From positions 1 to 64,000 of the forward strand of contig CAICTM010000319.1 in the NCBI GenBank assembly GCA_903772945.1: DNA of 64,000 nt, in the 5' to 3' direction. The notes under the pieces were generated by a model. That model was not told where the DNA came from and ran no database searches. It saw only the letters and a program-made list of their open reading frames with translations. This document shows positions 32,286 through 42,986 of this stretch, one piece after another (the first letter of the stretch is position 1; each line of letters starts with the position of its first letter). The DNA comes from Seminavis robusta. Taxonomy: Eukaryota > Bacillariophyta > Bacillariophyceae > Naviculales > Naviculaceae. The translations under genes and the position numbers were made by a program.

Positions 32286-33801
32286 TTGATAGAAGAAGAT
32301 GTGTCCAAACCTTTGGGATATCCATCGATACGAATATGGGAGCTTGACGAGAACTCCACACGATGGGAACGATTGAGAGCGGCTCCGTCGGACGAACAGC
32401 TGGCCAAGATGTGGTTGGGTTGGTCGATTGGCTTTTCCGTCTTATCGACCGTAAATCTGGTGGTGTTTCTGGCCATTTTGCTCCACAAAAAGACTCGACG
32501 GAACGCCTTTAACCAATACCTCATGGCCTTGATGATTCCAGACATTATCATGACCAATTTCTGCGCGTGGCAATGCACCGCCTTGAGCCATTACCAGGGA
32601 TACCGATATACATCCATGTGCCTGTTTCAGAGCTTTTATATCATTTGGTCTGTGGGAGCCAACTTGTGGGTGAATGCCGTGATTGCTTTGGAAGTGCACA
32701 ATCTGTTGGTGGCATCTCAGAGACGACAACGATATTACCCTCCCGCGAGAAAGCGGATTGTCTGGTTATCCTTGGCATGCTACATCTGGGCGGCGTTTCT
32801 AGCTTCCTGGGCATTGTACGGCATTGAGTGGTTCCCCACCGACTCGCTCCGGGGATTGGTCTGTCTCCCTCTGGAAGCCAATATCACAAGCACCATTGTC
32901 TGGTGGACCATCTTCTTTATACCCATTGGAGTCATCCCTCTCACGTATGTCTCCTATGTGGCGTTTTGCGTCTTTCGACGGAACCTCCTCCCGCCCAGGG
33001 GCAAAAAGAGAGAGATTGCAGTCTTCTTTTTTCGAATCTACATTTCCTTTTGTCTCCTGTGGTTCCCAGCCGTATTTGGGCTATTTGCGGCAGGCTCCGA
33101 AAGCCTTTGGGGTGTGGTGAGTAGTTCAGAAATATACGTGGGAAAGAACAGTAGTCTACTAAATTGGGGTACTAGAGCTAACCTTTCTCGCTTTTTCAAA
33201 GTATTTCTTTGGCTCTTTGAGCCATGCTTCCGGCTTTGTCTCGGCCATGGTGAGCTTGCTCAAACGGGATATTTGGATCGCCACTTGTGACTTGGTGAAA
33301 TGTCGAATTTGTCAAGCCAATCGAGAATTTGATTTCGAACAGAACCGGAGCAGCAACAATCAACGACCTCCGTCTTCTTCAAGAGCTTCCACAAATAGTT
33401 TCAACAATACGCTAAAGCGAACTCCTTCCTTTTGGGGAAGGTCCTGGTTTGCCCATGGCAATGAGCAACTAAGCCAGCGAGTCTCAACAACGGGAGAAGA
33501 TGTACAACCCTTCCGAGCTTCCACACCAGAAGCGCAGGTATTGGCAACGCCCACAAATCCAGAGACTGTTCTTGGCAACCAGAATGTGGAGGCTCCCAGC
33601 AGCGACAATGGCGACAATGATACGGAACACAATAACGACGTCGAAACGGAGAACGACTGCAGGTTGTCTCCCGGCATCTCTCGGATGGATCAAACTGAAC
33701 AACACAGACCAATGGCAGCACTCAATCTGGTATCATCAGTGGCCTTGCAAGAAGACGAAGTTGACAGTGATGATGACGAAGAGTTTGCCAATAATCGATG
33801 A
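32286..33801 (+). CDS. Seven-transmembrane, GPCR-like receptor
   Basis: Exons 32286-33116 and 33202-33801 are joined in phase by an 85-base GT..AG intron; the downstream exon supplies helix 7. Counting from 32286 there are 476 residues with helices at about 43-66, 75-97, 112-142, 157-180, 201-230, 244-270 and 278-297. Cys112 at the start of helix 3 and Cys193 in the second outer loop could form the disulfide seen in many GPCRs. A long hydrophilic C-tail (about 180 residues, Ser/Thr and acidic) is the likely cytosolic signalling part. The 5' end is unresolved: no ATG lies in frame before residue 42 (32409), yet the 41 codons before it look coding, so an upstream exon is likely. It resembles cAMP-receptor/rhodopsin-like protist GPCRs, but ligand and class cannot be read. 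Confidence 0.75.
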
Positions 33802-34099
33802 ATTTCTGTTGTGTTTGCGTGCGCACACCTGAAGAATGAGAGGACTTCAATTACGATTGTGCCAGTGGACGGCACAGCCACAACAACTGGGCAAATGGAT
33901 TCAAAACGACGGCACGCTGTCTGTCTGTATATCATCACAACGCAGTTACTCTGCCTCCAGTACAGTACGGACAACAAGGCCCGGCTTGCACCCAATGGAA
34001 GGAGACAAGCAGGTTCAGTGCTTTCAACAACAAACTTACTAACCTACATGGGAATTTACGGTCATACTTGTCTGAGAGTGCGCTCTGCGGGCGAAGCCA
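33802..34099. other. Intergenic
   Basis: 3' region of the seven-helix receptor gene. Nothing else is seen. Confidence 0.4.
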
Positions 34100-34340
34100 A
34101 TGATGTCTTCACACAAGTTCTTTGGTTCCAGTAAAGAACATGGCCATGGCGAAGCGTCGGGAGGATGTGTTGGTCCTTGGCTCGGGGTATACGCAACAAT
34201 TCAACACTACTTAATTAAAATAACACGGATGAGCAGCCTGGGCCGCATTTGTGCACTTTATCGATTCCCACGAAGATTTCATGATGATGGCGGGTACGTT
34301 GGACAACTTGTTGCTGGAAGCTCCTCATGAATCTGTCCCC
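34100..34340 (+). pseudogene. LigB/DODA-like dioxygenase relic, C-terminal half
   Basis: The plus strand reads REDVLVLGSG near 34158-34187, like the GVLIIGSGxSxHN strand of LigB-type extradiol dioxygenases. Then FVHFIDSHEDFMMMAG and NLLLEAPHES follow (34249-34330), placed as the C-terminal helix and AP-H segment of that family. Stops lie between the parts. The matching N-terminal half lies just beyond on the opposite strand. Confidence 0.4.
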
Positions 34341-34351
34341 CCCCCCCCCCA
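34338..34351. repeat. Poly-C run
   Basis: A run of about 13-14 C lies exactly between the two oppositely oriented halves of the dioxygenase relic. Confidence 0.85.
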
Positions 34352-34428
34352 GATGAGCCGTCAAGTTTGTGGGGTGAAACTGTGACTATGCTCCGGGCCG
34401 ATCACGGACTGCAATATGGGAACTGGTC

Positions 34429-34690
34429 TCAATGCATCCAGAGAAGAGGCACAAATACGCCATGGTCCCAGCCCTTTGCTGCCCAGTTCACTTCCGAGGC
34501 CTTCTTTCTCAATGTTGCCTTGATTCTTTGAGCCAAGGTGTGGCCACTTGGGGCAGGGCACTTGTAATCATTGGTCTCCTTGGGCTTGGGACCATGGCTG
34601 AAACATGCGGTCTCGCTGGGAAATCCAGCCACAACAGGTTGCAGTTCCGGTTGCAAGGGGCAAACGTTGAGCTCATGCCATGGCGTCGGA
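34429..34690 (-). pseudogene. LigB/DODA-like dioxygenase relic, N-terminal half
   Basis: The minus strand reads SGHTLAQRIKATLRKKASEV then AAKGWDHGVFVPLLWMH. The latter is the conserved GLDHGxWVPL block of 4,5-DOPA extradiol dioxygenases, which includes a metal-site His region. A frame change follows. It belongs with the plus-strand fragment at 34100-34340 and implies an inversion inside the old gene. Confidence 0.6.
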
Positions 34691-34730
34691 GGTGGAACGG
34701 ACTAAAGATTGGCAGAATGCAGAGATAGCA

Positions 34731-35729
34731 AGCCGCGAGGAGCGACCCTCAAGTTAAAGTAAAGCGGCCTTGACATTCGTCGCTTAGATCGTTTGGGATG
34801 ACATTGGATGCTACAGGTCATTGAGTGCAATGGAATTCAACACATGATTACCATTGCTTTCGTGTAATTCAAATGCAGCTGAAACCTTGGATACTGTCCT
34901 ACTTGGACACAGACTAGCCCCGCGCCTGATCCGTGGACCGGCTACGCGACTTTCTTTATCCTGATGTGGCCAACCTGGTTAGTAGGCTTTCTGGTGGTGC
35001 AGTACTGGTGCCGGCGTGGTTGGTCGCAATTAGTCTTGCACAGTTTCGCTGGATTTGCTGCTGGGTTATGTAACAACAAAGCGCTGCTGGGTGGTACCTG
35101 TGCTCTCTTCCTACTACTAGATATCAACTGCTTGTGCTAGTGCTAGCTAGCTTGTCGCTGCCGCTGCAGCCATCTACTAGCTCTAGACAAGTGCTAGAGC
35201 TATCTACTGTACTCGTACATTTATCTCGGAAGAGACGGGATTGTTGGTCGTTCAGGGTCCAAGTCCTTACGGTACCGTGCTTGCTGGATATCTTGGTTCC
35301 ACAGTGAACTTATCAGCTCCCAAAAAGGCTTCAGTGAGCATTAATTTCCTTCGCAAGATTCTGGTGGTACAGCAAAACATATGTCATAAGCGGAAGAATG
35401 CATTGTACACTGTACAGTAGGGTGCAGAGGGAAAAGGCCTTAGTATCGCCTCTCCTCAGGACAGCAGGACAGTTAGATTTCGGTACACCACCCCACCCCA
35501 ATAAACTCTCCCAAGAACTCACAATTTGGACAGCTTGCTCCAATCCCCTTTTAAGCTAGAGAACTTGCCCAAAGAAGGCTGCAATTGATTCCATCAGTCC
35601 CTTGCATCTAATAGTCAACCAACCACTGCAGAACCTTTTGGTCAGCTCACAATTTCAAGCATTGCGTCATCACGTCCAAAGCAACCCAAACTATCACATC
35701 CAACACACAACTCGGAAGAATCCCACAAA
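34731..35729. other. Intergenic
   Basis: About 1 kb with CTAG/GTAC palindromic words (35130-35220) and no convincing gene. The right end should hold the promoter of the next gene. Confidence 0.5.
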
Positions 35730-36413
35730 ATGATGTTCTCAGCCTTGCCAACCATGCCAAACTCTTACCTATCTCGCATGATGAAAGTCAAATTTACGGC
35801 TGGTCCTGTCGCCGCTGGTCCTGCAAATGATAAACCAACCCACGAACCCAATAAGAAGAGTCGTCGTGTTGGCTTTCACAAGATTGTCGTGCATGAATAT
35901 CCCGCTGCCACCTCCTATGCAGAAAAATGCGAGCTTTGGTACGATGCGAAGACGCTCAATGCTGCCATTCAAGCTGATATCATAGCCATGCTGCGAAGTG
36001 AAATGGGGATTTGGGATGTGAGCCTAACGGGGAATACCTATCGTGGCCTCGAACCCTTTCGTCCGCAATACAAAGACCATGTCAATCGTGATGTCCGCCC
36101 CTACATCAAAGCGGTGGTCGACAAGTCTTACACTCTCCGACGAGCACACAAGATTCATCATAGGCTGTGTCCCAAAGCAGCTGAAAATGCAGCCGTCGAA
36201 GAACCCCTGTACAGGTTTGCCTCTCAATTTACGAACCGAGCGCAAGACCTTGCCCTTCGCACAGCTGCAAAAGATTATGAAGAGGTCTTGGAAATGTACC
36301 AGCTCGAAAAACAATCGCTCTTCTGGGAAGAAGCCGTAGCATTGGAAAAGAAGAGCGAGATTGCCGGTATCGACAAGCCTCTGCACCAATCGCTAGTTCC
36401 TCGGTCGGCATAA
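35730..36413 (+). CDS. Stramenopile-type hypothetical protein
   Basis: 227 residues from a clear ATG. After a 45-residue basic, Pro-rich lead comes RVGFHKIVVHEYPAATSYAE then LWYDAKTLNAAIQADI. This is a combination (VxF...V.EY...LWY) that I associate with a large uncharacterised diatom protein family; this is from memory, not a search. The middle holds GLEPFRPQYKDHVNRDVRPY, a conserved-looking block. The C-half is helical and charged (AKDYEEVLEMYQLEKQSLFW). No signal or membrane helix. Function unknown. Confidence 0.65.
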   Translation: MMFSALPTMPNSYLSRMMKVKFTAGPVAAGPANDKPTHEPNKKSRRVGFHKIVVHEYPAATSYAEKCELWYDAKTLNAAIQADIIAMLRSEMGIWDVSLTGNTYRGLEPFRPQYKDHVNRDVRPYIKAVVDKSYTLRRAHKIHHRLCPKAAENAAVEEPLYRFASQFTNRAQDLALRTAAKDYEEVLEMYQLEKQSLFWEEAVALEKKSEIAGIDKPLHQSLVPRSA

Positions 36414-36563
36414 GCTTGACACAAGCTCAGCTCGCAGCCCCAACCCTAGCTAGAAGTATACAGACCATAGCACACTATCCATAAAACAAACCGGCCACGG
36501 TAGCTAGTAAACCAGTTACAAAGCACTCTACCAAGGGGTAATGACAAGTTCAATCAATGATGC

Positions 36564-38793
36564 TTATCTTTCACGAAAATTCGATGCGGATTTGTCACCA
36601 TCGGTAGAAGCTCCATCGGCAGGTTCTGGCTCATCAAAGTATGTCCCACCCCTCATTTCAAGATCATAGGAAGCACCATTGACACGTGTTTTGCGTTTGG
36701 ATCGGAACTGCAGACCAATAACGACAACAATGACCCCTGCCAATAACCCCAATCCAACATACAGCTTCGTATTGTCTGCAGATGATGCATCATCCGTATC
36801 CTCACTGCCCTTGCTCAGTGAATCAATCTGGAAATTGGTGATGTTAGCTGGACATACTGGGCAGGAAGGACATGTTCCATCAGTTTTGATGGATCTGTCC
36901 AAAGCTTGTGGACTGTACTGAAAGGCCCCTTCCCCACCGAAAACAAACAATCGCATCATGTCCAATGACACCTCCGGCACATCCATGGGAACCATGTGTC
37001 CAGAATCCATGACTTTCAGATAGAGCAGATTTTTGAACTCCTTCATATATCCTGAAATTTTGTCGCCTTTTTGTGACTTGGATTTCCAAGCGGATCGTGC
37101 TGCCTTGGTCCAGTCAGACTGGTGTTTCCAACTCAACTGTTCTAACATGATCTCATTGCCAACATGATTGCATATCAAATCTGTTACACCATTGAAAAAC
37201 AGCAGTCTGACATCTGTCTCACCTTCTGCTGGCTCATATTCCAGAACCTGGATGACCTCATTGACAACGCCCAGTCCGTCTTGATGACTGAGTGCATTGT
37301 ATGGGGGGTCTGTACACTCCTGGAACCTCTGCCCTGCTGCTCTGGATTCAGAGGCATGGATGGCCTGCAATGCATCGTTCATTGTCGATGTTGTAATTCC
37401 TGCTGCAGTACCCTTGTCACCAAGGTAAGCCTCGACCACTTTGTGACCTGGAGGAAAGTTTCGGTCTCCCCCTCTCGTTTCCACTTGACGAATATCATAC
37501 TGACTGACTTTGAAGCTGCTTTTGGAACCATAGGATTGTTTGACAATATCATCGAGCAAATTGAAGCATACCGAGGCAGTGAATTTCTTTTCGTTGATGT
37601 ATGCTTGACACTGTTTTTCCTTTTCTTCGAAAGCTGCCTTTTGTGCCAGGCCAATGATACCATGTCCATATGCAGCTTCCGCTGCAGCATATTGATGAAA
37701 GGGGTCGACCCATCCATTACCAATTGCGGCACCAGAAAGAGGCACATTGATGGCATCGGGTCCAAGCTGCTTGTTCTGATCCAAGATGAATGCCATCATG
37801 GAAGGAATGTAGTGGCCTTGAATTGCATGACAAATCGAGTCCAAAAGCAAATTTTGGCAAACACACAAGTAAGTTAGAAGACGATCGAGAACGTCAACCC
37901 CGTTGGAATGCTACCAATAGTAGAAGAAACTCACCGGCATGGCTTTCCCCCGAGAAATAAAAGGGCCGATTCAATCGTTGGGAGGTCACAAACTTGTCGC
38001 TGTGAGCTTTCAAGAAGGATTGAAAAAAGTAATAGAAGTCCTGGTTGACTTCGAGGTCATTCCTGGGATACTTTTTGGAGGTCGTAAAACTGAGTCCAGT
38101 ACCCACTGGCTGATCAATGTAGAGCATGTAGGCGGGAGTCTTGTGCCAACTGTGCTGTGCCGCCACGAGCTTATAGCTGCCACTTTCATCCTTCTCAAAC
38201 CGCAAAGGTCCATTTTCCAGAAACAAGCCGTCCATCGACGAGCAGCCAGGACCTCCATTGAGCTGCAAATAGATTTGAAGAATTAAAAACAATGCCAGTT
38301 AAAATGACGAAATAGCGACAAAGATTTGATTAATTCTGGTTGCTCCATTTTGCCCATGAAATAATTTACAGAAAACCAATCAACTTACCCAAATCACCAG
38401 AGGAATAGCACCATCCTTGAGTTCCGCATGCTGGGATGTATCTGGCGCAAAGAGCCAATAAAAAAAGTACTTGTCTTTTTCCGCCGATGCCGGCAACAGC
38501 CCAGCCCAGTGTTTGGTAGTCAACGTGCCTTCGGCCAAGAGAGGCAAAGATTTAATTTCATGATCTTCCGGTGTCGCTGGAAAGGGAACCTCCACTGTCG
38601 ACGACAATTTTCGATGCCGGTCCGCACTGCTCACTGGCAGCTCCGGCGGTTCTTCTAACAAAATAGAAGACACTACTTCATCGGCAGCAGATCGTTCCGC
38701 GGATGGAAGCACTCGGATCGCATCAACGACAGACGACGCGATCAACACAACCCATAATAACAAAGTCAATGATTCTGTAGCACTCAACATCAT
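36564..38793 (-). CDS. Serine carboxypeptidase (S10), membrane-anchored
   Basis: Exons 38793-38389, 38262-37935 and 37816-36564, introns of 126 and 118 bases, all GT..AG and in phase; 661 residues. A signal peptide (about 1-25) leads in. The S10 landmarks follow: LVIWLNGGPGCSS across the first join, YIDQPVGTGLSF, and the nucleophile block GESHAGHYIPS across the second join (Ser242; the usual motif is GESYAG, so Tyr is His here). The acid is in NGVTDLICN (Asp457) and the base in DSGHMVPMD (His518). A C-terminal helix (about 597-615, LGLLAGVIVVVIGLQF) and a basic tail give a KEX1-like layout, suggesting Golgi/endosome or vacuole location with the enzyme in the lumen. It removes C-terminal residues from proteins or peptides. 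The triad is complete. Confidence 0.9.
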
Positions 38794-39710
38794 GGTCAGT
38801 CAGGGCTTTGACATCTATATTGGGAAGGAACAATGACTAATAAAAAGTTGTCGATGGTCCTTGCTCGAGTAGATTTCGTCCGGTTGCGTGCAAGCACGGC
38901 TGCACGAATGCAAGGTTCACCTTGCTACAGGCTGAATCTAAACTATCGCGACAAACCCAAGCCCGCTCCCGGTATGACATTGGAATGCGAGCCGGAACTT
39001 CCAGGAACGTTCTGTGAAAAGACTTAATTAAAAGGGACATATCGCCTTAACCTTAATCTCAACTGACATCATTCGCTTCGGATCAATCCAAGCCACTCAT
39101 ACACCTCTTCTTTTATTATTTGGATCGATACCTCTATCTTTCCTCTATCAAGATGATGCTTCCTCCTCTTTACAGCCGCTATTCTCCTCTTAACAAAGGC
39201 TACTACTCACCACCATGACAGGCTCCTCTTGGTTGGTTGGGAGCGAACGGTCGTTGACTGCTTCCGTTCGATAGATCGGCCGACGGAGCTTCTTCCGACT
39301 TCTTTGACTTCTTTCTTCCGACTTAATCAATCAAAGCGACCATGACGCTTCCTCTTCCACGGAACGACGACGCCTCTACTGCTTATGCAACAACAAGCGA
39401 CTACTACTAGAACGACAAGCAACGCCTCGTCAATGGCACTGGCTCTACTACTGTAATGACTGGTTGACGAACAACAAACAGGAAATGTGCTCCATTTGTG
39501 GTCATAAAGCCAACAATTCTCTTTTGAAACTTTGAATTGGGTGCTCCAGTCTTTATGCAAAGCCACCCACTCCTCTACCATACTCTACATTGCAGATTGA
39601 GTGCTGAGAGTGAGGACAGGAGCACCTTTTCCATGGAGAAATCCATGTCAGAATGACAACAAAATGGAATCCAAGCCTGATTTTCCCTAGAAGCTCCATA
39701 GGAAACCTTG

Positions 39711-39787
39711 GAGATAGCAAATCCTTTTTGAGGGGTGGCTCTGTGAGTGTGTTGGGGAGCTAGTTCTAGAAAAGGATTTGCTATCTC
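39711..39787. repeat. 18-bp perfect inverted repeat (hairpin)
   Basis: GAGATAGCAAATCCTTTT (39711-39728) is perfectly complementary to AAAAGGATTTGCTATCTC (39770-39787), with a 41-base loop. It could be a small-RNA hairpin, a MITE remnant or a chance structure; the arms are too long to be common by chance. Confidence 0.7.
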
Positions 39788-40284
39788 AATGTATTGGCAA
39801 AGCTAATGGCCATTTGGTCAACTATGTTGCCATGGTGATAAAATTCATTTTCTTTTCTTCAATCTTGTCTTTGTAAGAACCAGTCAGTTCAATGCAGGAT
39901 TCGCGAAATGACAACTTTTGAATTCCCATTTCCGAAAACCGAAACATAACCGTCAAAAATGCTCACATTTTGACACCTGTCAGCGGTAAAAGAAGTCATC
40001 CTGTAGCTGTTCATCTTCTTCCCTAAATCTTCATTTGCCTGACTTTTTTAAGAAAAACCTTTGCCTGGGATGGTGTGGAAAGTGCGTGAGGCTCCAAGGA
40101 GATTTCAGCCAGCTAAGTTATTAATTATGATACCCGTACTCATTGAAAGGGAAGTGCTTTGATGCCAATTAGACAGTTTGACTGTCAATCTTGCCAGGCT
40201 GGCTACCAATACCAGCTTCTGGCACCAGTACAGTGTTGTTTACTGTGGACTTTTCGGACACGGCACAGCAGAGCAGCAGCAGCA

Positions 40285-40665
40285 CTCATTGTACTCCTAT
40301 GGTAAACAGGAGATAAATCCAATGGTGGAGGAGCGGCCGATCGCTGCTACTGCTACTACTGTTACGACGAGGTAAGTCTATTATCAAGAGTGTTATTGAA
40401 GGTGCAGCACTGACCTCTCTCCCTCATTGGATTTCTATGGTATTGAGGAGAGAAATCCGAGCTTGACCAACAACAGGTGAGTTGTTTTAATCATTCGAAT
40501 AGAATCGAATCGATCCCACCTCTGTTATCCAAGCCTCGCCCAAGCCGGCTGTCTCTGGTGCAGAAGCAAAAGCCATCCCTCATTGAATCCTATGGACCAT
40601 GTGATGGCAGTCTGTTCTGGGCCCATGACGGCCAAGTTGGTGCAATTTGAAAAACAAGGGTAAGT
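40285..40665 (+). repeat. Three diverged tandem units with splice-donor-like ends
   Basis: CTCATTGxAxTxCTATGG occurs at 40285, 40423 and 40579. Each copy is followed 55-90 bases later by a consensus donor (GTAAGT at 40372, GTGAGT at 40477, GTAAGT at 40660). The period is about 140-155 bases. No protein frame continues through the units, so untranslated or non-coding exons are the simplest reading. Confidence 0.45.
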
Positions 40666-42986
40666 CTCCGGTTGTCTGCAGTATCAGAAGAGAAGAGAAA
40701 ACTATATCTATTTCTTACTTTCTGTTCTCTCATTTTCCGATGGATCGATCTGGTCGCTCCGGATAACAAGAAGAGAGGAGGCTACTGCATGCTACGGAGG
40801 AGACTGTTAACTCAAGCCCTATCAGCAGCTTGAACGTCGTCGAGTCGTTGAATGGCAACAATCTTGAGGAGGCAACAGCCACAAGACAACAACTCGCTCG
40901 CACACAAGACAATGGATCCTTCTACCGGATTCATCCCTCTTTGTTATTTCCTAGTGTTTTGGTGGTGATTCCTGTGTCGGTACCCATTTTCCTGTATGCA
41001 CAAGTCAATTTCGAGGATTTGGCTAAGTCGACGACGATTTGGTGATTTCGTACGATAAGATAGATTAACTAGCTAGAACGCCGAGTACCAACCAGTAGAC
41101 CACTCCTTTTATTAGATAGACATCTTATCGATCATTAGAAAGACACCTTATAGTTTAATAGGAGCCATAGCTCCAGGTTTGTTTCTCCCTTGGATGTCAA
41201 TCGACAAAGTTACCTTGCAGTTACTGAAGGTTGGATATGGATCTATATCGTAGGGTCGACCTTACCCTCAGGTTTGATAAGGTACCTTATTGATTCGTAT
41301 CCTACCTTCAGATGCCCTTCTCAGATGGAAATCGCAAGGTGGAAGGAATCCCATAGTATGATCAACTCTCCAGTGTTTGTTGTCGTGTAGCCTCCTTAGG
41401 TTGATTGTTGCATGTCAATGACTCAACAACAACGCCCTCCCTCTGCTCAGACTTGTGATAGGGCTGAAGAAACCAGATCCTTGTCTTCTTATTCGGTAGC
41501 TTCTCTTCTTGGTTGACTCGACAATCGAATTTCCTCAGAACTCTTCAGTTTGAGTGAGGCTTGATATAGTAAAGGTGCTGCAATCGACCAACTCCAATAA
41601 ATAAAGGAGTCACTCACACAACTCACCTGTTAACGTACGAGATCTGACTGCCATAGAACTTGAAAATAGGCTTACCTTGCTTGTATCATGCTAATGCCAG
41701 TCCGATGTTCCTCTTGCTAGAGAGGGATCCAACGCTTCGGTGGCACAATGAATCAAATCGTTCAATCATTACGAACCTACCACAACAATGACAATGAATG
41801 GCATACTCGGGCCTAAAAAGGATCCAACGCCTCGCTCCTGTAGTGGTAGCTCACTGGTATCCAATCATCTCTCCCATTGTTGACTCGACTCGACGCGACT
41901 CGCAGTATCTCCACACTCAGTATCCCCACACTCAGTCAAAACACACAACATTATGTTCAACCGCTCTCTGATCTCTATAATTGGCCAAAGATATCTCCAC
42001 AATGATGATCTAGACTACTACAACAATGAAGTGCGCCTCCATGGTGGTGATAGTAGTGCCGAATTCAGATACTGATGGTGTTCTCGCTGGCCGGCAAGTT
42101 GGAATGTGAATTGATCGGATTGAATGGAATCACAACTATCACAACCTCAATCAGGCGAGCTATCAGGTGTCTATCTACGTGTCTACTCGTACACTCCTAC
42201 TCATGCTATGATTCTTTTCACTGTCTGATTTCTGTCTTGTTGTTGCTCATTCAAGAAAGCATCTGTCTCGTCACTCGTCAGTGGTGCTTCATGGTTTGGG
42301 GAGAGTATTTTGGTACCCCCTATTCTGTAATCATTAACAACAACAATCATACTGGTGGGAGCTCAAATGGATTCCCCCTCTCAGATTACCAGATGAAGAT
42401 CACCCCATCTCATTTTCTCCCCATAGCTTTTTCACAGCTGGTTGTTGTGCGTTTGTCAGATCTACATTGCGCAGTGTAAATTCAATAGGGGAGTGCTTTA
42501 CCATGGCTGTGCCAACCTGCCCAAAAGCCTCCGTATACCTGATTGAAAAATTGGTCCAGCCACTTAGTTTTGCATAGTGGAGCCCTGCCAAAAAATGTTT
42601 TAACTAACCCCCTTTGAAACCCCCATCATTAAGTCGTGAGGAAACCTCACGGATACGTCCGTGCCGTACATCCGTACTACAGGTTTTGTCAGTAATTTTT
42701 CCCTTTCCGTGTAACACATGCAGGGAGCCTGCCGCCACTCAAAAACCCCCCTCACAATTCTCTCCGAAACCATGTCACCTCCCAGCCCAATGGACCTCTC
42801 TTTGGGAAATGATATGGTTTCGATCAGATGAAGATGGGCACCTCTGGCACAGTAACCCTCCACGCTTCTAAGATATATTAACTTCCTTACTAGATATAGA
42901 AGATAATAGCATGTACGGTAGCTAGCAGCCATATTTCCTTTTTCGATCGATCGATAGATAGATAGATCAATCGTCACTCGTCCACC

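Larger units (their letters stand above)
38794..42986. other. Long intergenic stretch with structured repeats
   Basis: Over 4 kb with no convincing protein gene. It holds an 18-bp perfect inverted repeat (39711-39787), three repeated units each followed by a splice-donor-like GTRAGT (40285-40665), and many short palindromic words. The right end precedes the transposase gene. Confidence 0.5.
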
